From Sandaracinus amylolyticus (lineage in GTDB: Bacteria > Myxococcota_A > Polyangia > Polyangiales > Sandaracinaceae), in the NCBI RefSeq assembly GCF_021631985.1, contig NZ_CP070225.1:10540001-10604000 (forward strand): DNA of 64,000 bases, read 5' to 3'. The position numbers and the translations under genes are program-made. Below are positions 46,818 to 54,620 of the stretch, one piece after another. The notes beneath the pieces are model-generated. The model was given only the letters and a program-made list of their open reading frames with translations, made no database searches and was not told the origin of the DNA. Within the stretch, counting starts at the first letter, position 1, and each line of letters begins with the position of its first letter.

Positions 46818-47291
46818 ATGATCATCTACGGCACGCGGATGTATGGGCGGGTCGACGAGATGCCCGAGGGCTACGTCGCCACGCAGTTCGTGCACATCTG
46901 GTTCGTCCCGCTCGTCCCGCTGAGCAGCATGCTGGTCACCGACGACTCGAACGACCGCAGCGTGCGCGGCGTGAAGCTCGGGTGGAGCGGCAAGTCGATC
47001 CTCGCCGCGTATCTGCGGGCCGGCGGCGTGCTCGCGACGATCGTGTTCCTCGGCTTCGCGATCATCACCGCGCTCTCGATGCTCGACGGCGGCATGGAGC
47101 ATCTCTTCCAGCGCTGGGATTACTACTCGCAGTCCTGGGTGATCGACTGGACGACGCTGATCGCGCTGCCGTTCTCGTTCGGCGCCGCGATCTTCTCGGC
47201 GCTCGTCGTGTGGGGCAGCTACAAGCTGCTCGGCCCGTGCAGCGAAGCGCGCCGCCGCATGCTGCTCGAGGCCGCGACCCAGCGCCGCTGA
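46818..47291 (+). CDS. Small membrane protein of the MxxYGTRxYGxVD type
   Basis: This 157-residue protein starts MIIYGTRMYGRVDEMPEGYV, a motif shared by a family of unstudied myxobacterial membrane proteins, in my recollection. Two transmembrane helices are visible: SILAAYLRAGGVLATIVFLGFAII and TLIALPFSFGAAIFSALVVWGSY. The loop between them is about 40 residues with many aromatics. No catalytic motif is seen. The 79-bp repeat lies 11 bases after its stop codon. Confidence 0.8.
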   Translation: MIIYGTRMYGRVDEMPEGYVATQFVHIWFVPLVPLSSMLVTDDSNDRSVRGVKLGWSGKSILAAYLRAGGVLATIVFLGFAIITALSMLDGGMEHLFQRWDYYSQSWVIDWTTLIALPFSFGAAIFSALVVWGSYKLLGPCSEARRRMLLEAATQRR

Positions 47292-47301
47292 GCGTCCACA
47301 C

Positions 47302-47380
47302 AATCGGCTCGCCGCCGGTCCCTCCCGTGCGCGCGCTCCGCGCGCTCCCGTCCGGGACCGTCGGACGAGCACTCCGGCAG
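47302..47380 (+). repeat. 79-bp intergenic repeat, copy 2 (hairpin-forming)
   Basis: This copy starts AATCGGCTCGCCGCCGGTCC 11 bases after the stop of the small membrane protein gene and ends CGAGCACTCCGGCAG. It matches copy 1 (36094-36172, minus strand) throughout, with about a dozen differences. The GC-rich near-palindrome in the middle can form a hairpin. Four bases later the convergent OYE gene ends, so the element may terminate transcription from both sides. Confidence 0.75.
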
Positions 47381-47384
47381 GGGC

Positions 47385-48536
47385 TTACTTCGCTCGGCGC
47401 CGCACCGCGTACCCGTACTGCGTCGGCCACGACTGCTCTTCGTCGAACGCGTGCTGGGCGCGCAGCATCCAGTAGGGCTCGCGCAGCAGCTCGCGTCCCA
47501 GCAGCACGAGGTCGGCGTCGCCGCCGGTGATGACCTCGTCCGCCTGGTGCGCATCGGTGATGAGGCCCACCGCCCCGGTCGCGATGTCCGCGTCGTCCCG
47601 GATGCGCCGCGCGAACGGCACCTGGTAGCCGCGCGCGACCGGGATCTTCGCGACCGGCGTCATGCCGCCCGACGAGACGTCGATCACGTCGACGCCTCGC
47701 ACCTTGAGGCGCTTCGCGAGCTCGACCGAGCCCTCGACGTCCCAGCCTCCCTCGATCCAGTCGGTCGCGCTGAGGCGCACGAAGAGCGGCAGCTCCGGAG
47801 GCATCACCGCGCGGAATCGCTCCGCGACGCGCAGCACGAGCCGCATGCGGTTGTCGAGGCTGCCGCCGTACGCGTCGGTGCGCCGGTTGCTGATCGGCGA
47901 GAGGAACTCGTGCAGCAGATAGCCGTGCGCCGAGTGGATCTCGAGCACGCGGAACCCCGCGTCGAGCGCGCGCCGCGCCGCGGCCTCGAAGGCGTCGACG
48001 AGCGCGTCGATCTCCTGCTCGTCGAGCTCGTGCGGCATCGGGCTCTGCGCGTCGAAGGGGATCGCGCTCGGCGCCACCGGCTGCCATCCGCCGTCGCTCG
48101 CCGCGACCGCGCCTCCGCCGTGCCAGGGCGGCGCCGTGCTCGCCTTGCGTCCCGCGTGCGCGAGCTGGATCCCCGGCACCGCGCCCTGTGACTCGACGAA
48201 GCGCGCGATGCGCGCGAGCGGCTCGACGTGGGCGTCGCTCCAGAGCCCGAGATCGTTCGGCGAGATGCGCCCGTCGGGGGTGATCGCGGTCGCCTCGACC
48301 ATCACCAGCGCCGCGCCGCCGACCGCGCGGCTGCCGAGGTGCACGAGGTGCCAGTCGTTCGCGAAGCCGTCGCGCGCGCTGTACTGGCACATCGGCGACA
48401 TCACGACGCGATGCCGCAGCGTGACGCCGCGCATCGTGTAGGGCGTGAGCAGATCGATCTCCGGGACCTCGCGATCGTGCTGCGTGTCGGCGCGGCAGCC
48501 GTGTCCCGTCGGAGCCTCTCGCGCGAGCTCGCTCAT
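47385..48536 (-). CDS. NADH:flavin oxidoreductase, Old Yellow Enzyme family (YqjM-like)
   Basis: This is an FMN enzyme of 383 residues that reduces activated C=C bonds, usually of enones or nitro compounds. The sequence has MSPMCQYSA near the start (the YqjM-type Cys), IQLAHAGRKAS, IHSAHGYLLHEFLSPISNRR (substrate-binding His residues), DAYGGSLDNRMRL and VRLSATDW. The FMN phosphate loop is GLITDAHQADEVI and GDADLVLLGRELLREP. The start MSELAREAP extends about 25 residues before the usual first strand, so a later start is possible. It is divergent from the BREX-like ATPase gene. Confidence 0.93.
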   Translation of the reverse strand: MSELAREAPTGHGCRADTQHDREVPEIDLLTPYTMRGVTLRHRVVMSPMCQYSARDGFANDWHLVHLGSRAVGGAALVMVEATAITPDGRISPNDLGLWSDAHVEPLARIARFVESQGAVPGIQLAHAGRKASTAPPWHGGGAVAASDGGWQPVAPSAIPFDAQSPMPHELDEQEIDALVDAFEAAARRALDAGFRVLEIHSAHGYLLHEFLSPISNRRTDAYGGSLDNRMRLVLRVAERFRAVMPPELPLFVRLSATDWIEGGWDVEGSVELAKRLKVRGVDVIDVSSGGMTPVAKIPVARGYQVPFARRIRDDADIATGAVGLITDAHQADEVITGGDADLVLLGRELLREPYWMLRAQHAFDEEQSWPTQYGYAVRRRAK

Positions 48537-48617
48537 CGTCGTCCTCCGTCGCCCGCCGACGGAGCAAGCGCCGCGCCCGGTTGACGCGGCCCCCGGGGCG
48601 CGACGACGCTCGCGCAC

Positions 48618-50582
48618 ATGGACGAACGCTGGCTCGCGCACCTCGTCGCGTCGCGCGCGCAGACGCTCGAGGACGTCGCGGCCGCAGGCCTCTCGACGGT
48701 CGCGATCCTGTCGGGCGACGCCGCGCCCGATCCGGTGCTCGACGCGCTCGCCGCCGACGCGCTGGAGCGCGGCTTCGCGATCGCGACGTGCTCGCTCGCC
48801 GACGGAGGGCTGCACGATCTCGACGTCGTGGTGGGCAAGCTCGCGTCGTCGCTGCGGCTGCCGGGCACGGATCCCGGGCGCCGTCATGGGCTGGTGGTCG
48901 CGCTCGATGCGTTCGTGGCGAAGCACAAGAAGCACGCCGAGGAGCGCTTCGAGGCGCTCGCCGAGGAAGAGGCGCTGGCGGGCGAGCTGCGCGTGCTCGC
49001 GTCGCAGTACCTCGCGGCAGCGACCGGGCGCACCGAGGCGCGTCGGCTCCACGCGTGGCTGGGCGGCAAGGAGGTCCCGACCGAGCTCGCGATGCGCCCG
49101 CTCGCGGCGCGCACCGCGAAGCGCGCGCTCGCGCAGCTGACGCGTCTGGCGCGGGTGCTCGGTGCGCGCGGGACCCGCGTCGTGCTGCGCGACGCCGAGG
49201 CGCTGGTCGATCTGAGCGGCGGCCGTCGCGACGTCGCGTACACGGTGCTGCGCGAGCTGGTCGACAACGCCGACGGCGGGCGGGGCACCGTCGCGACCGA
49301 GATCCTGGTGGTGGGCAGCGGCGCGCTCGATCGTCGCGCCCACTCGCTCACCGAGCATCCGGCGCTCGCGTCGCGCATCGCGCCGGTGTTGCCGCCGGGA
49401 TTGCCGGTGCCGCACCAGAGCTGGCTCTCGCTCGAGCCGCCGGTCGACATCGATCGCGACGCGCCGAGCGTGCGTGCGATCGAGGGCAAGCGCGCGGGCG
49501 CGATGCGCGCGCTGGTGCGGGTCGCGCAGGGCCTGCCGCCGCTCGAGGCGATCGCCGAGCTGACGGTGGGGATGGACGAGGTCGACGCGCGCATCGAGCA
49601 GCTCTTCGCGCACGCGTCGAACGACGGCTCGGTGTTCGCGGTGCTCGTCGGCGAGTACGGCGCGGGCAAGACCCACCACCTGCTGCACATGGAGGCGCGG
49701 GCGCTCGCGGATCAGCGGCCGGTGCTGCGACTGGCGGTGGAGCGGCTCGACGAGGATCTCGGCAACCCGCAGCGTCATCTGCGGCGACTGATCGAGAACG
49801 CAGCGCTGCCGCTTCGACGGCGCGCGACCCCGATCGATCGGCTCGAGGGCTGGCTGCGCACCCCGGCGACACGGAAGCGACTGCGCGCGTCGCTGGACGC
49901 GATCGCGCAGGGGGACAGCGACGCGGCGCGCGCGGCGGAGCGATGTCTGCGCGGTGCCGAGGCGGGCGAGCTCGAGGACGCGGCGGTGATGGAGACGCTG
50001 GGCGCGCTCGACCTCGAGACCAAGCCGGGCAACCCGTCGTACCGCAAGGACGCGTACGGGCGCCTGCTGCTGTGGCTCGATCTGCTGGCGCGGCTCGAGG
50101 GGTGCGAGGGCCCGGTGCTGATCCTCGACGAGGCGGAGAACCTCTATCGCGCGGGGGTGTCGCGCGCGGAGCGGAGGACGGCGCTGCGCTCGCTGGGGTT
50201 CTACTGCGGCGGCGCGCTGCCGCGGGCGTGCGTGGTGCTCGCGGTGACGCCCGACACGCTGGGCGCGCTGCGCGAGGAAGCGGCGGAGCTGCTCGACCAG
50301 ATCGAGGCGCAGTCGACGCTGCTGCCGACGGAGGACGTGGCGATGCTGCGGCGGAGGCTGCTGCGCGCCCGGCCGATCCCGGTGACGAAGCTGGGGCGCG
50401 AGGGCCTGGCGACGCTGGCGGAGCAGGCGCACCGGCTCGCGAAGGACGTGCACGGCAAGCGGGTGGAGCGAGCGCGCGACGAGGACACGATCGCGAAGGT
50501 GGTGCGCGAGGCGAGGACCCCGCGCGAGCTGCTGCGCCGGGTGGTGATGCAGGGCGAGCGCGCGGCGTGGCTCGGGGAGTGA
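48618..50582 (+). CDS. BREX-type (DUF2791-like) P-loop ATPase with degenerate N-terminal module
   Basis: This 654-residue protein resembles BrxC/BrxD-type ATP-binding proteins (DUF2791). The active P-loop is VGEYGAGKTHHLLHME (Walker A, about 343-358) and the Walker B is GPVLILDEAENLYRAG (about 497-512). The N-terminal half (residues about 1-270) looks like a second copy of the module without Walker A; its Walker B position reads GTRVVLRDAEALVDLSG. No BREX methylase, phosphatase (PglZ) or other defence gene is adjacent; neighbours are an OYE reductase and a RAYT transposase. It could be an orphan with a different job. ATP hydrolysis is inferred from motifs. Confidence 0.8.
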   Translation: MDERWLAHLVASRAQTLEDVAAAGLSTVAILSGDAAPDPVLDALAADALERGFAIATCSLADGGLHDLDVVVGKLASSLRLPGTDPGRRHGLVVALDAFVAKHKKHAEERFEALAEEEALAGELRVLASQYLAAATGRTEARRLHAWLGGKEVPTELAMRPLAARTAKRALAQLTRLARVLGARGTRVVLRDAEALVDLSGGRRDVAYTVLRELVDNADGGRGTVATEILVVGSGALDRRAHSLTEHPALASRIAPVLPPGLPVPHQSWLSLEPPVDIDRDAPSVRAIEGKRAGAMRALVRVAQGLPPLEAIAELTVGMDEVDARIEQLFAHASNDGSVFAVLVGEYGAGKTHHLLHMEARALADQRPVLRLAVERLDEDLGNPQRHLRRLIENAALPLRRRATPIDRLEGWLRTPATRKRLRASLDAIAQGDSDAARAAERCLRGAEAGELEDAAVMETLGALDLETKPGNPSYRKDAYGRLLLWLDLLARLEGCEGPVLILDEAENLYRAGVSRAERRTALRSLGFYCGGALPRACVVLAVTPDTLGALREEAAELLDQIEAQSTLLPTEDVAMLRRRLLRARPIPVTKLGREGLATLAEQAHRLAKDVHGKRVERARDEDTIAKVVREARTPRELLRRVVMQGERAAWLGE

Positions 50583-50589
50583 TCGGGGC

Positions 50590-50693
50590 ACTCAACCTGG
50601 GTGGCGGAACGCGGCGCGGCACGCCCGCTGTCGCCGCACGTGGCTGACGGCCCGTCAGGCGGTCGCCGCCGGCCCCGCCAACCCACGTTGAGT
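50590..50693. repeat. Imperfect 104-bp inverted repeat (REP/BIME-like) upstream of the RAYT gene
   Basis: The outer arms are ACTCAACCTGGGTGGCGG (50590-50607) and, inverted, CCGCCAACCCACGTTGAGT (50675-50693), differing by two positions. Between them lies a smaller palindrome CTGACGGCCCGTCAG at 50644-50658 and other GC-rich pairing stretches. Such structured elements are the typical substrates of REP-associated tyrosine transposases, and this one ends 56 bases before such a gene. Single copy in this window, as far as I can see. Confidence 0.65.
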
Positions 50694-50749
50694 ATTCTCG
50701 TATTTCGTGCTCGGAACACCCGGCACGCGACGTGCGCATCCGCGCCGCC

Positions 50750-51664
50750 ATGACCCAACCCCGCCTGATCGAGCCCGACGCCGTCTACCTCATCACGCGC
50801 CGGGCCGTGCGCCGCCATCACCTGTTCGCGCCCGATCCGCGGATGAACCGAATCTTCCTCTACACGCTCGCGGTCGCCGCGAAGCGGGCCGGGGTCCGCG
50901 TCCATGCCGCCGTGCTGATGAGCACTCACGAGCACCTCGTCGTCTCCGATCCCGACGGCCGTCTCCCCGAGCTCCTCCACTACCTGCACCGCCACGTCGC
51001 GCTCGCGACGAAGGTCCTGCGTCGCTGGGAGGGCTCCGTGTGGGACCACGAGCCGACGAGCGTCGTCGAGCTCCGCACACCGAACGCGGTCGTCGAGAAG
51101 ATCGCGTACGCGATCGCCAACCCCGTCGCCGCATGCCTCGTTCCGCGCGCGAAGGACTGGCCCGGCGTCACGACGCGCCCACACGAGCTCGGAAGGGCGA
51201 CGTGGCGCATCGAACGTCCGACCGAGTACTTCGGCCGCGATGACGACAAATGGCCGCCCTTCATCGAGCTGCACCTCGAGGTGCCCCGCGCCGCCCGCCA
51301 GCTCGAGGTCACCGACGACGCGTTTCGGGAGCTCGTGGCTCACGAGGTCGCAGCGCTCGAGTCGACCGCGCGCGCTCGAGCCCGCGAGGCCGGCGGAACG
51401 TTCCTCGGCGCCGACCGCTGCGCCAAGCTCTCGCCGTTCCGCCGTGCGACCTCGCGGGAGCCCATCCGCGACACGAACCCCACGTTCGCCGTCGGGCGCG
51501 GCAACCACGTTGCATGGCGCGAGTGCGCGGAGCGCGTCCGCGCATTTCGCACAGCCTACCGTCGAGCGCGCGAAGGCTGGCGCCGCGGCCGGCGCGACGT
51601 TCCGTTCCCAGTCGGTACGTGGCTGATGCGCGAGGAGCACGCGGCGTTGATCTCCGCCGCGTGA
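50750..51664 (+). CDS. REP-associated tyrosine transposase (RAYT, Y1/HUH family)
   Basis: This 304-residue protein has the HUH motif VLMSTHEHLVVSD, in which the two histidines HEH bind the metal, and the catalytic Tyr region KIAYAIANPVAACLV. RAYTs cut and join single-stranded REP palindromes and are thought to be domesticated IS200/IS605 relatives. The C-terminal part (about residues 170-304) is an Arg-rich extension, longer than in the smallest RAYTs. GTG 50732 is a possible alternative start. The inverted repeat just upstream is its probable substrate. Terminal inverted repeats of a classical IS are not seen. Confidence 0.85.
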   Translation: MTQPRLIEPDAVYLITRRAVRRHHLFAPDPRMNRIFLYTLAVAAKRAGVRVHAAVLMSTHEHLVVSDPDGRLPELLHYLHRHVALATKVLRRWEGSVWDHEPTSVVELRTPNAVVEKIAYAIANPVAACLVPRAKDWPGVTTRPHELGRATWRIERPTEYFGRDDDKWPPFIELHLEVPRAARQLEVTDDAFRELVAHEVAALESTARARAREAGGTFLGADRCAKLSPFRRATSREPIRDTNPTFAVGRGNHVAWRECAERVRAFRTAYRRAREGWRRGRRDVPFPVGTWLMREEHAALISAA

Positions 51665-51674
51665 CCCCGAGACG

Positions 51675-53780
51675 CTACTGCAGCGTGACCGCCGCGCTCT
51701 CCGCGCTCTGCCCCGAGCGCGTCTGCACCCGGAACGTCGCCGTCCCCATCATCCGCCGGTGCACGTTCAGCTCGAGCTCGACCGGCGACGCGCGACGCAC
51801 CCGCACCCGCTGTCCGCCGAACGTCACCCACTGATCGTTCGGCCGCGCGCCGAACCCGTGACCGCGCACGATCACGGTGCAGCCCTGGCGCACGCACCCG
51901 CGGCTCTCGACCGACGTGATCGCCATCCCGCCCGGCGGCGGCGTGACGTCGACCCGCGGGCTCGCCTCGCGACCGTCCGCGGTGCGCACCGCGAGCGCGC
52001 CGCTCGACGCGCCCATCGGCACCACCACGCGGATCTCCGCGCTGCTCACGAACGTGTAGGGCACCGGCGTCGGCACGCCCGCGAAGCGCACCTCCATGCC
52101 CGTCGGGGTGAACCCGCTGCCGCGGATCGTCAGCCACTGCCCGGGGTACGCGTTCGCCGGCTCGAGGCCGCTCACCGTGAACGCGCCGAGCACGTTGAAG
52201 ACCTGCTGGCTCTGCGCGCTGCCCTGCAGGCGCACCGTGACCCGCAGCTGCCCGCTGGTCGCGCCCTCGGGGATCACCGCCTCGATGCGCTGATCGGTCA
52301 CCGAGCGCAGCTGCATGCGCCGATCACCGATCGCCGCCTCCACGAGCGCCGCGTTGTTGCCGAAGCTCGCGCCGTGGATCGTCACCACGCTCCCCGGCAG
52401 GCCCTGCGCCGGCTCGAAGCGCGCGATGAACGGCGGGGTCGTGACGACGAACGGCTGGCCCGAGCGCGCCGTGCCCGCGTTCTGCACCTCGACCTGGATC
52501 GGCCCGCTCGCCGCCGCCGGCATGCGCACGCGCAGCTGGGTCGGCGCCGCCGCGATCACCTGCGCCGCGACGCCCGAGATCGACACCCGGTTCTGCGCCG
52601 CGACCGGGCTGAAGCCGCTGCCGGTGATCACGACCTCGGTGCCCACACCGCCGCTGCGAGGCTGGAAGTCGGCGATCGCCGGCGCGCTGAGCACGCTGAA
52701 CACGCCGCTCGATCGCACCGGCCCGACGCCGTTCACGATCACCGAGATCGGCCCGCTGGCCGCGCCCTGCGGGATCTCGACGACGATCTCCTGGGCCGAG
52801 AGCCCGCGCACGACGCCGGGCACGTTGCCGAAGATCACCTGCACGACCCGAACGTCGGTGCCGAAGTTGCTGCCGCGCACCCGCACCATCGAGCCCGGCG
52901 GGCCCGCGGGCGGATCGAACGACGCGACCACCGGCGCGGCCTGCACCACGAACGGCGTCGACGAGTACGCGCGCCCGGTGCGCCGGATGTCGACCATGAT
53001 CACGCCGCTCGTCGCGGAGGGCGGCACCTCGATCACGATCGCGGTCGGCGACGCGCTCACGACGCGCACCGCGGTGTTGCCGATGAAGACCTGCTGGGCG
53101 CGCGGCGAGCTGTGGAAGCCGCTGCCGCTGATCGTGACCTGGGTGCCGGGCGCGCCGACCGCGGGCGAGAACCCGGTGATCGCGAGCGGCACGCCGATCT
53201 GCAGATCGAAGGGCGCGACGGTCTCTCCCGAGCCCGCGACGCGCACCGTGAAGCGCCCGGTCTGCGCGGTCGGCGGCACGATCACGACGAGCTCGTTCGG
53301 CGTCGCCGTGCGCACCACCACCCCGACGCCCCCCAGCGTCACGAGGTTCTCGGTGATGCGCGGCGAGAAGTTCTCTCCGACGATCCGCACCTCGGCGCCC
53401 GGCGCGACGGCGCGCGGCTGGAGGTCGGTGATCACCGGCGGCGGCGCGGCGGCGAGCACCCGGAACTCCGGGCCGATCGTGGTGGTGATGCCGGGCACCT
53501 CGACTGCGATGCGACCGCTCTGCGCGCCCTGCGGGATGCGCAGGGTCCAGCGGTTCGGCATCTGCGAGAGCACCTCGACCGGCTGTCCCGCGAGGCGCAC
53601 CTGCTGCCCGGGCCGGAAGTAGCGGCCGATCATCTGCACCACGGTGCCCGGCGGCCCCGACGTGGGCTCGAGCCGCTCGATCACCGGCGGCGGCTGCTCG
53701 ACCTGCGCGTGCGCCGGCGGCGCGATCAGGGCGGCGAAGAGCGCGAGCACGAAGGGGAGGGCGCGAAGGATGATTCTCAT
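51675..53780 (-). CDS. Exported protein with eight IPT/TIG repeats
   Basis: This 701-residue protein has a signal peptide (LPFVLALFAALIAPPAHAQ) and then eight IPT/TIG-type Ig-like domains of about 85 residues. Each starts with a strand of the form VIxxxxPxxGxPGT and continues with VxIxGxxF: VIERLEPTSGPPGT, VITDLQPRAVAPGA, AITGFSPAVGAPGT, VVASFDPPAGPPGS, AIADFQPRSGGVGT, FIARFEPAQGLPGS, TVSGLEPANAYPGQ and AITSVESRGCVRQGC. The last one has diverged and carries a Cys pair. No anchor is seen at the C-terminus. Such repeats form elongated adhesive or scaffolding rods. It is convergent with the RAYT gene, 10 bases apart. Confidence 0.9.
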   Translation of the reverse strand: MRIILRALPFVLALFAALIAPPAHAQVEQPPPVIERLEPTSGPPGTVVQMIGRYFRPGQQVRLAGQPVEVLSQMPNRWTLRIPQGAQSGRIAVEVPGITTTIGPEFRVLAAAPPPVITDLQPRAVAPGAEVRIVGENFSPRITENLVTLGGVGVVVRTATPNELVVIVPPTAQTGRFTVRVAGSGETVAPFDLQIGVPLAITGFSPAVGAPGTQVTISGSGFHSSPRAQQVFIGNTAVRVVSASPTAIVIEVPPSATSGVIMVDIRRTGRAYSSTPFVVQAAPVVASFDPPAGPPGSMVRVRGSNFGTDVRVVQVIFGNVPGVVRGLSAQEIVVEIPQGAASGPISVIVNGVGPVRSSGVFSVLSAPAIADFQPRSGGVGTEVVITGSGFSPVAAQNRVSISGVAAQVIAAAPTQLRVRMPAAASGPIQVEVQNAGTARSGQPFVVTTPPFIARFEPAQGLPGSVVTIHGASFGNNAALVEAAIGDRRMQLRSVTDQRIEAVIPEGATSGQLRVTVRLQGSAQSQQVFNVLGAFTVSGLEPANAYPGQWLTIRGSGFTPTGMEVRFAGVPTPVPYTFVSSAEIRVVVPMGASSGALAVRTADGREASPRVDVTPPPGGMAITSVESRGCVRQGCTVIVRGHGFGARPNDQWVTFGGQRVRVRRASPVELELNVHRRMMGTATFRVQTRSGQSAESAAVTLQ

Positions 53781-53957
53781 GCAATGCCTCGAAGAGCGGG
53801 CCTCGGGGGAAGGGCGCGCGAGCATACGACGCCTCGGTCGCGCGGCGCTCGAACGCGGACGGTCCGCTCGAAGCCAGTCGACGTGCGCTCGTCGCGATCG
53901 ATTTCGTCGCGCGAGGACCTTGCGCGGAGATCCCTTCGTCGTGTAAGCCACGGTTCA

Positions 53958-53975
53958 CCTGAACACGAGTTCAGG
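53958..53975. promoter_or_regulatory. Perfect palindrome upstream of the AT-hook protein gene
   Basis: The sequence CCTGAACACGAGTTCAGG has seven-base perfect arms around ACGA. It lies 16 bases before the GTG of the AT-hook protein and within the 210-base divergent gap to the IPT/TIG gene. This size and place are typical of an operator bound by a dimeric repressor. The binding protein is not known. Confidence 0.45.
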
Positions 53976-53991
53976 CATACGGAGGCAGGCC

Positions 53992-54486
53992 GTGCACGAC
54001 GACATCCGCGATCCCGTTCCCGCTCTCGCCCGCGAGATCCTCGAGCTGTACCGCGGTCCACTCACCGAGGTGCGCTTTCCCGATCTCGATCGGTCGATCC
54101 TCGAGACCGCCGAGGGCGAGCTGATCGACGCCCAGCGCACCCTCGAGGCGGCCGAGCGCGCGCTCGAGGCGGCGCGCGCGGTGGTCGCGGAGCGAACCGC
54201 GACGCTGACCGCGAAGGCCCAGCGTGGCCTCTCGTACGCGAAGGTGTTCACCGAGGACCAGCCCGAGCTGCGCGAGCGCGTCACCGCGATCGCCGCGATC
54301 GCGTCGGTGGTCCGCCGGCCCGAGCCCGCGCGCGACGAGGCGTCGGCGGCGGCGAACGCGCCGAAGAAGCGCGGCCGCCCGCGGAAGATCCGCGAGGAAG
54401 AGGGGGCCGCGCCGCTCTTCGCCGAGGGCGCCCCGAGCACCGAGCTCGAGCTCGACACGGAGCTCGCCGACTCCGAGGCCGCGTAG
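53992..54486 (+). CDS. Coiled-coil protein with AT-hook motif
   Basis: This 164-residue protein uses a GTG start with GGAGG 11 bases upstream. The first 80 residues form a heptad-type helix (LIDAQRTLEAAERALEAARAV). A basic segment KKRGRPRKI matches the AT-hook consensus (GRP flanked by Lys/Arg), which binds the minor groove of AT-rich DNA. An acidic tail (ELELDTELADSEAA) ends the chain. In a genome this rich in GC, an AT-hook could mark regulatory DNA. Function unknown; a nucleoid or regulatory role is inferred. Confidence 0.75.
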   Translation: MHDDIRDPVPALAREILELYRGPLTEVRFPDLDRSILETAEGELIDAQRTLEAAERALEAARAVVAERTATLTAKAQRGLSYAKVFTEDQPELRERVTAIAAIASVVRRPEPARDEASAAANAPKKRGRPRKIREEEGAAPLFAEGAPSTELELDTELADSEAA

Positions 54487-54620
54487 CCCGCGGCCGCCCC
54501 CGGAGGGGAGTTCCGCTCTGGCCGCAACTCTCCCGGGTCGACCGCCCGGCTTGATTCCCGGACGCGCTCCCGGGTATGGAGGACTGGCGTCGGCAGTTTC
54601 GCGCACAATCCGGAGGCGGA

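Noticed and set aside
48618-50582. A complete BREX defence system
   Set aside because: Only a BREX-like ATPase is present; there is no PglX methylase, PglZ phosphatase, BrxA or BrxL in the flanking genes.
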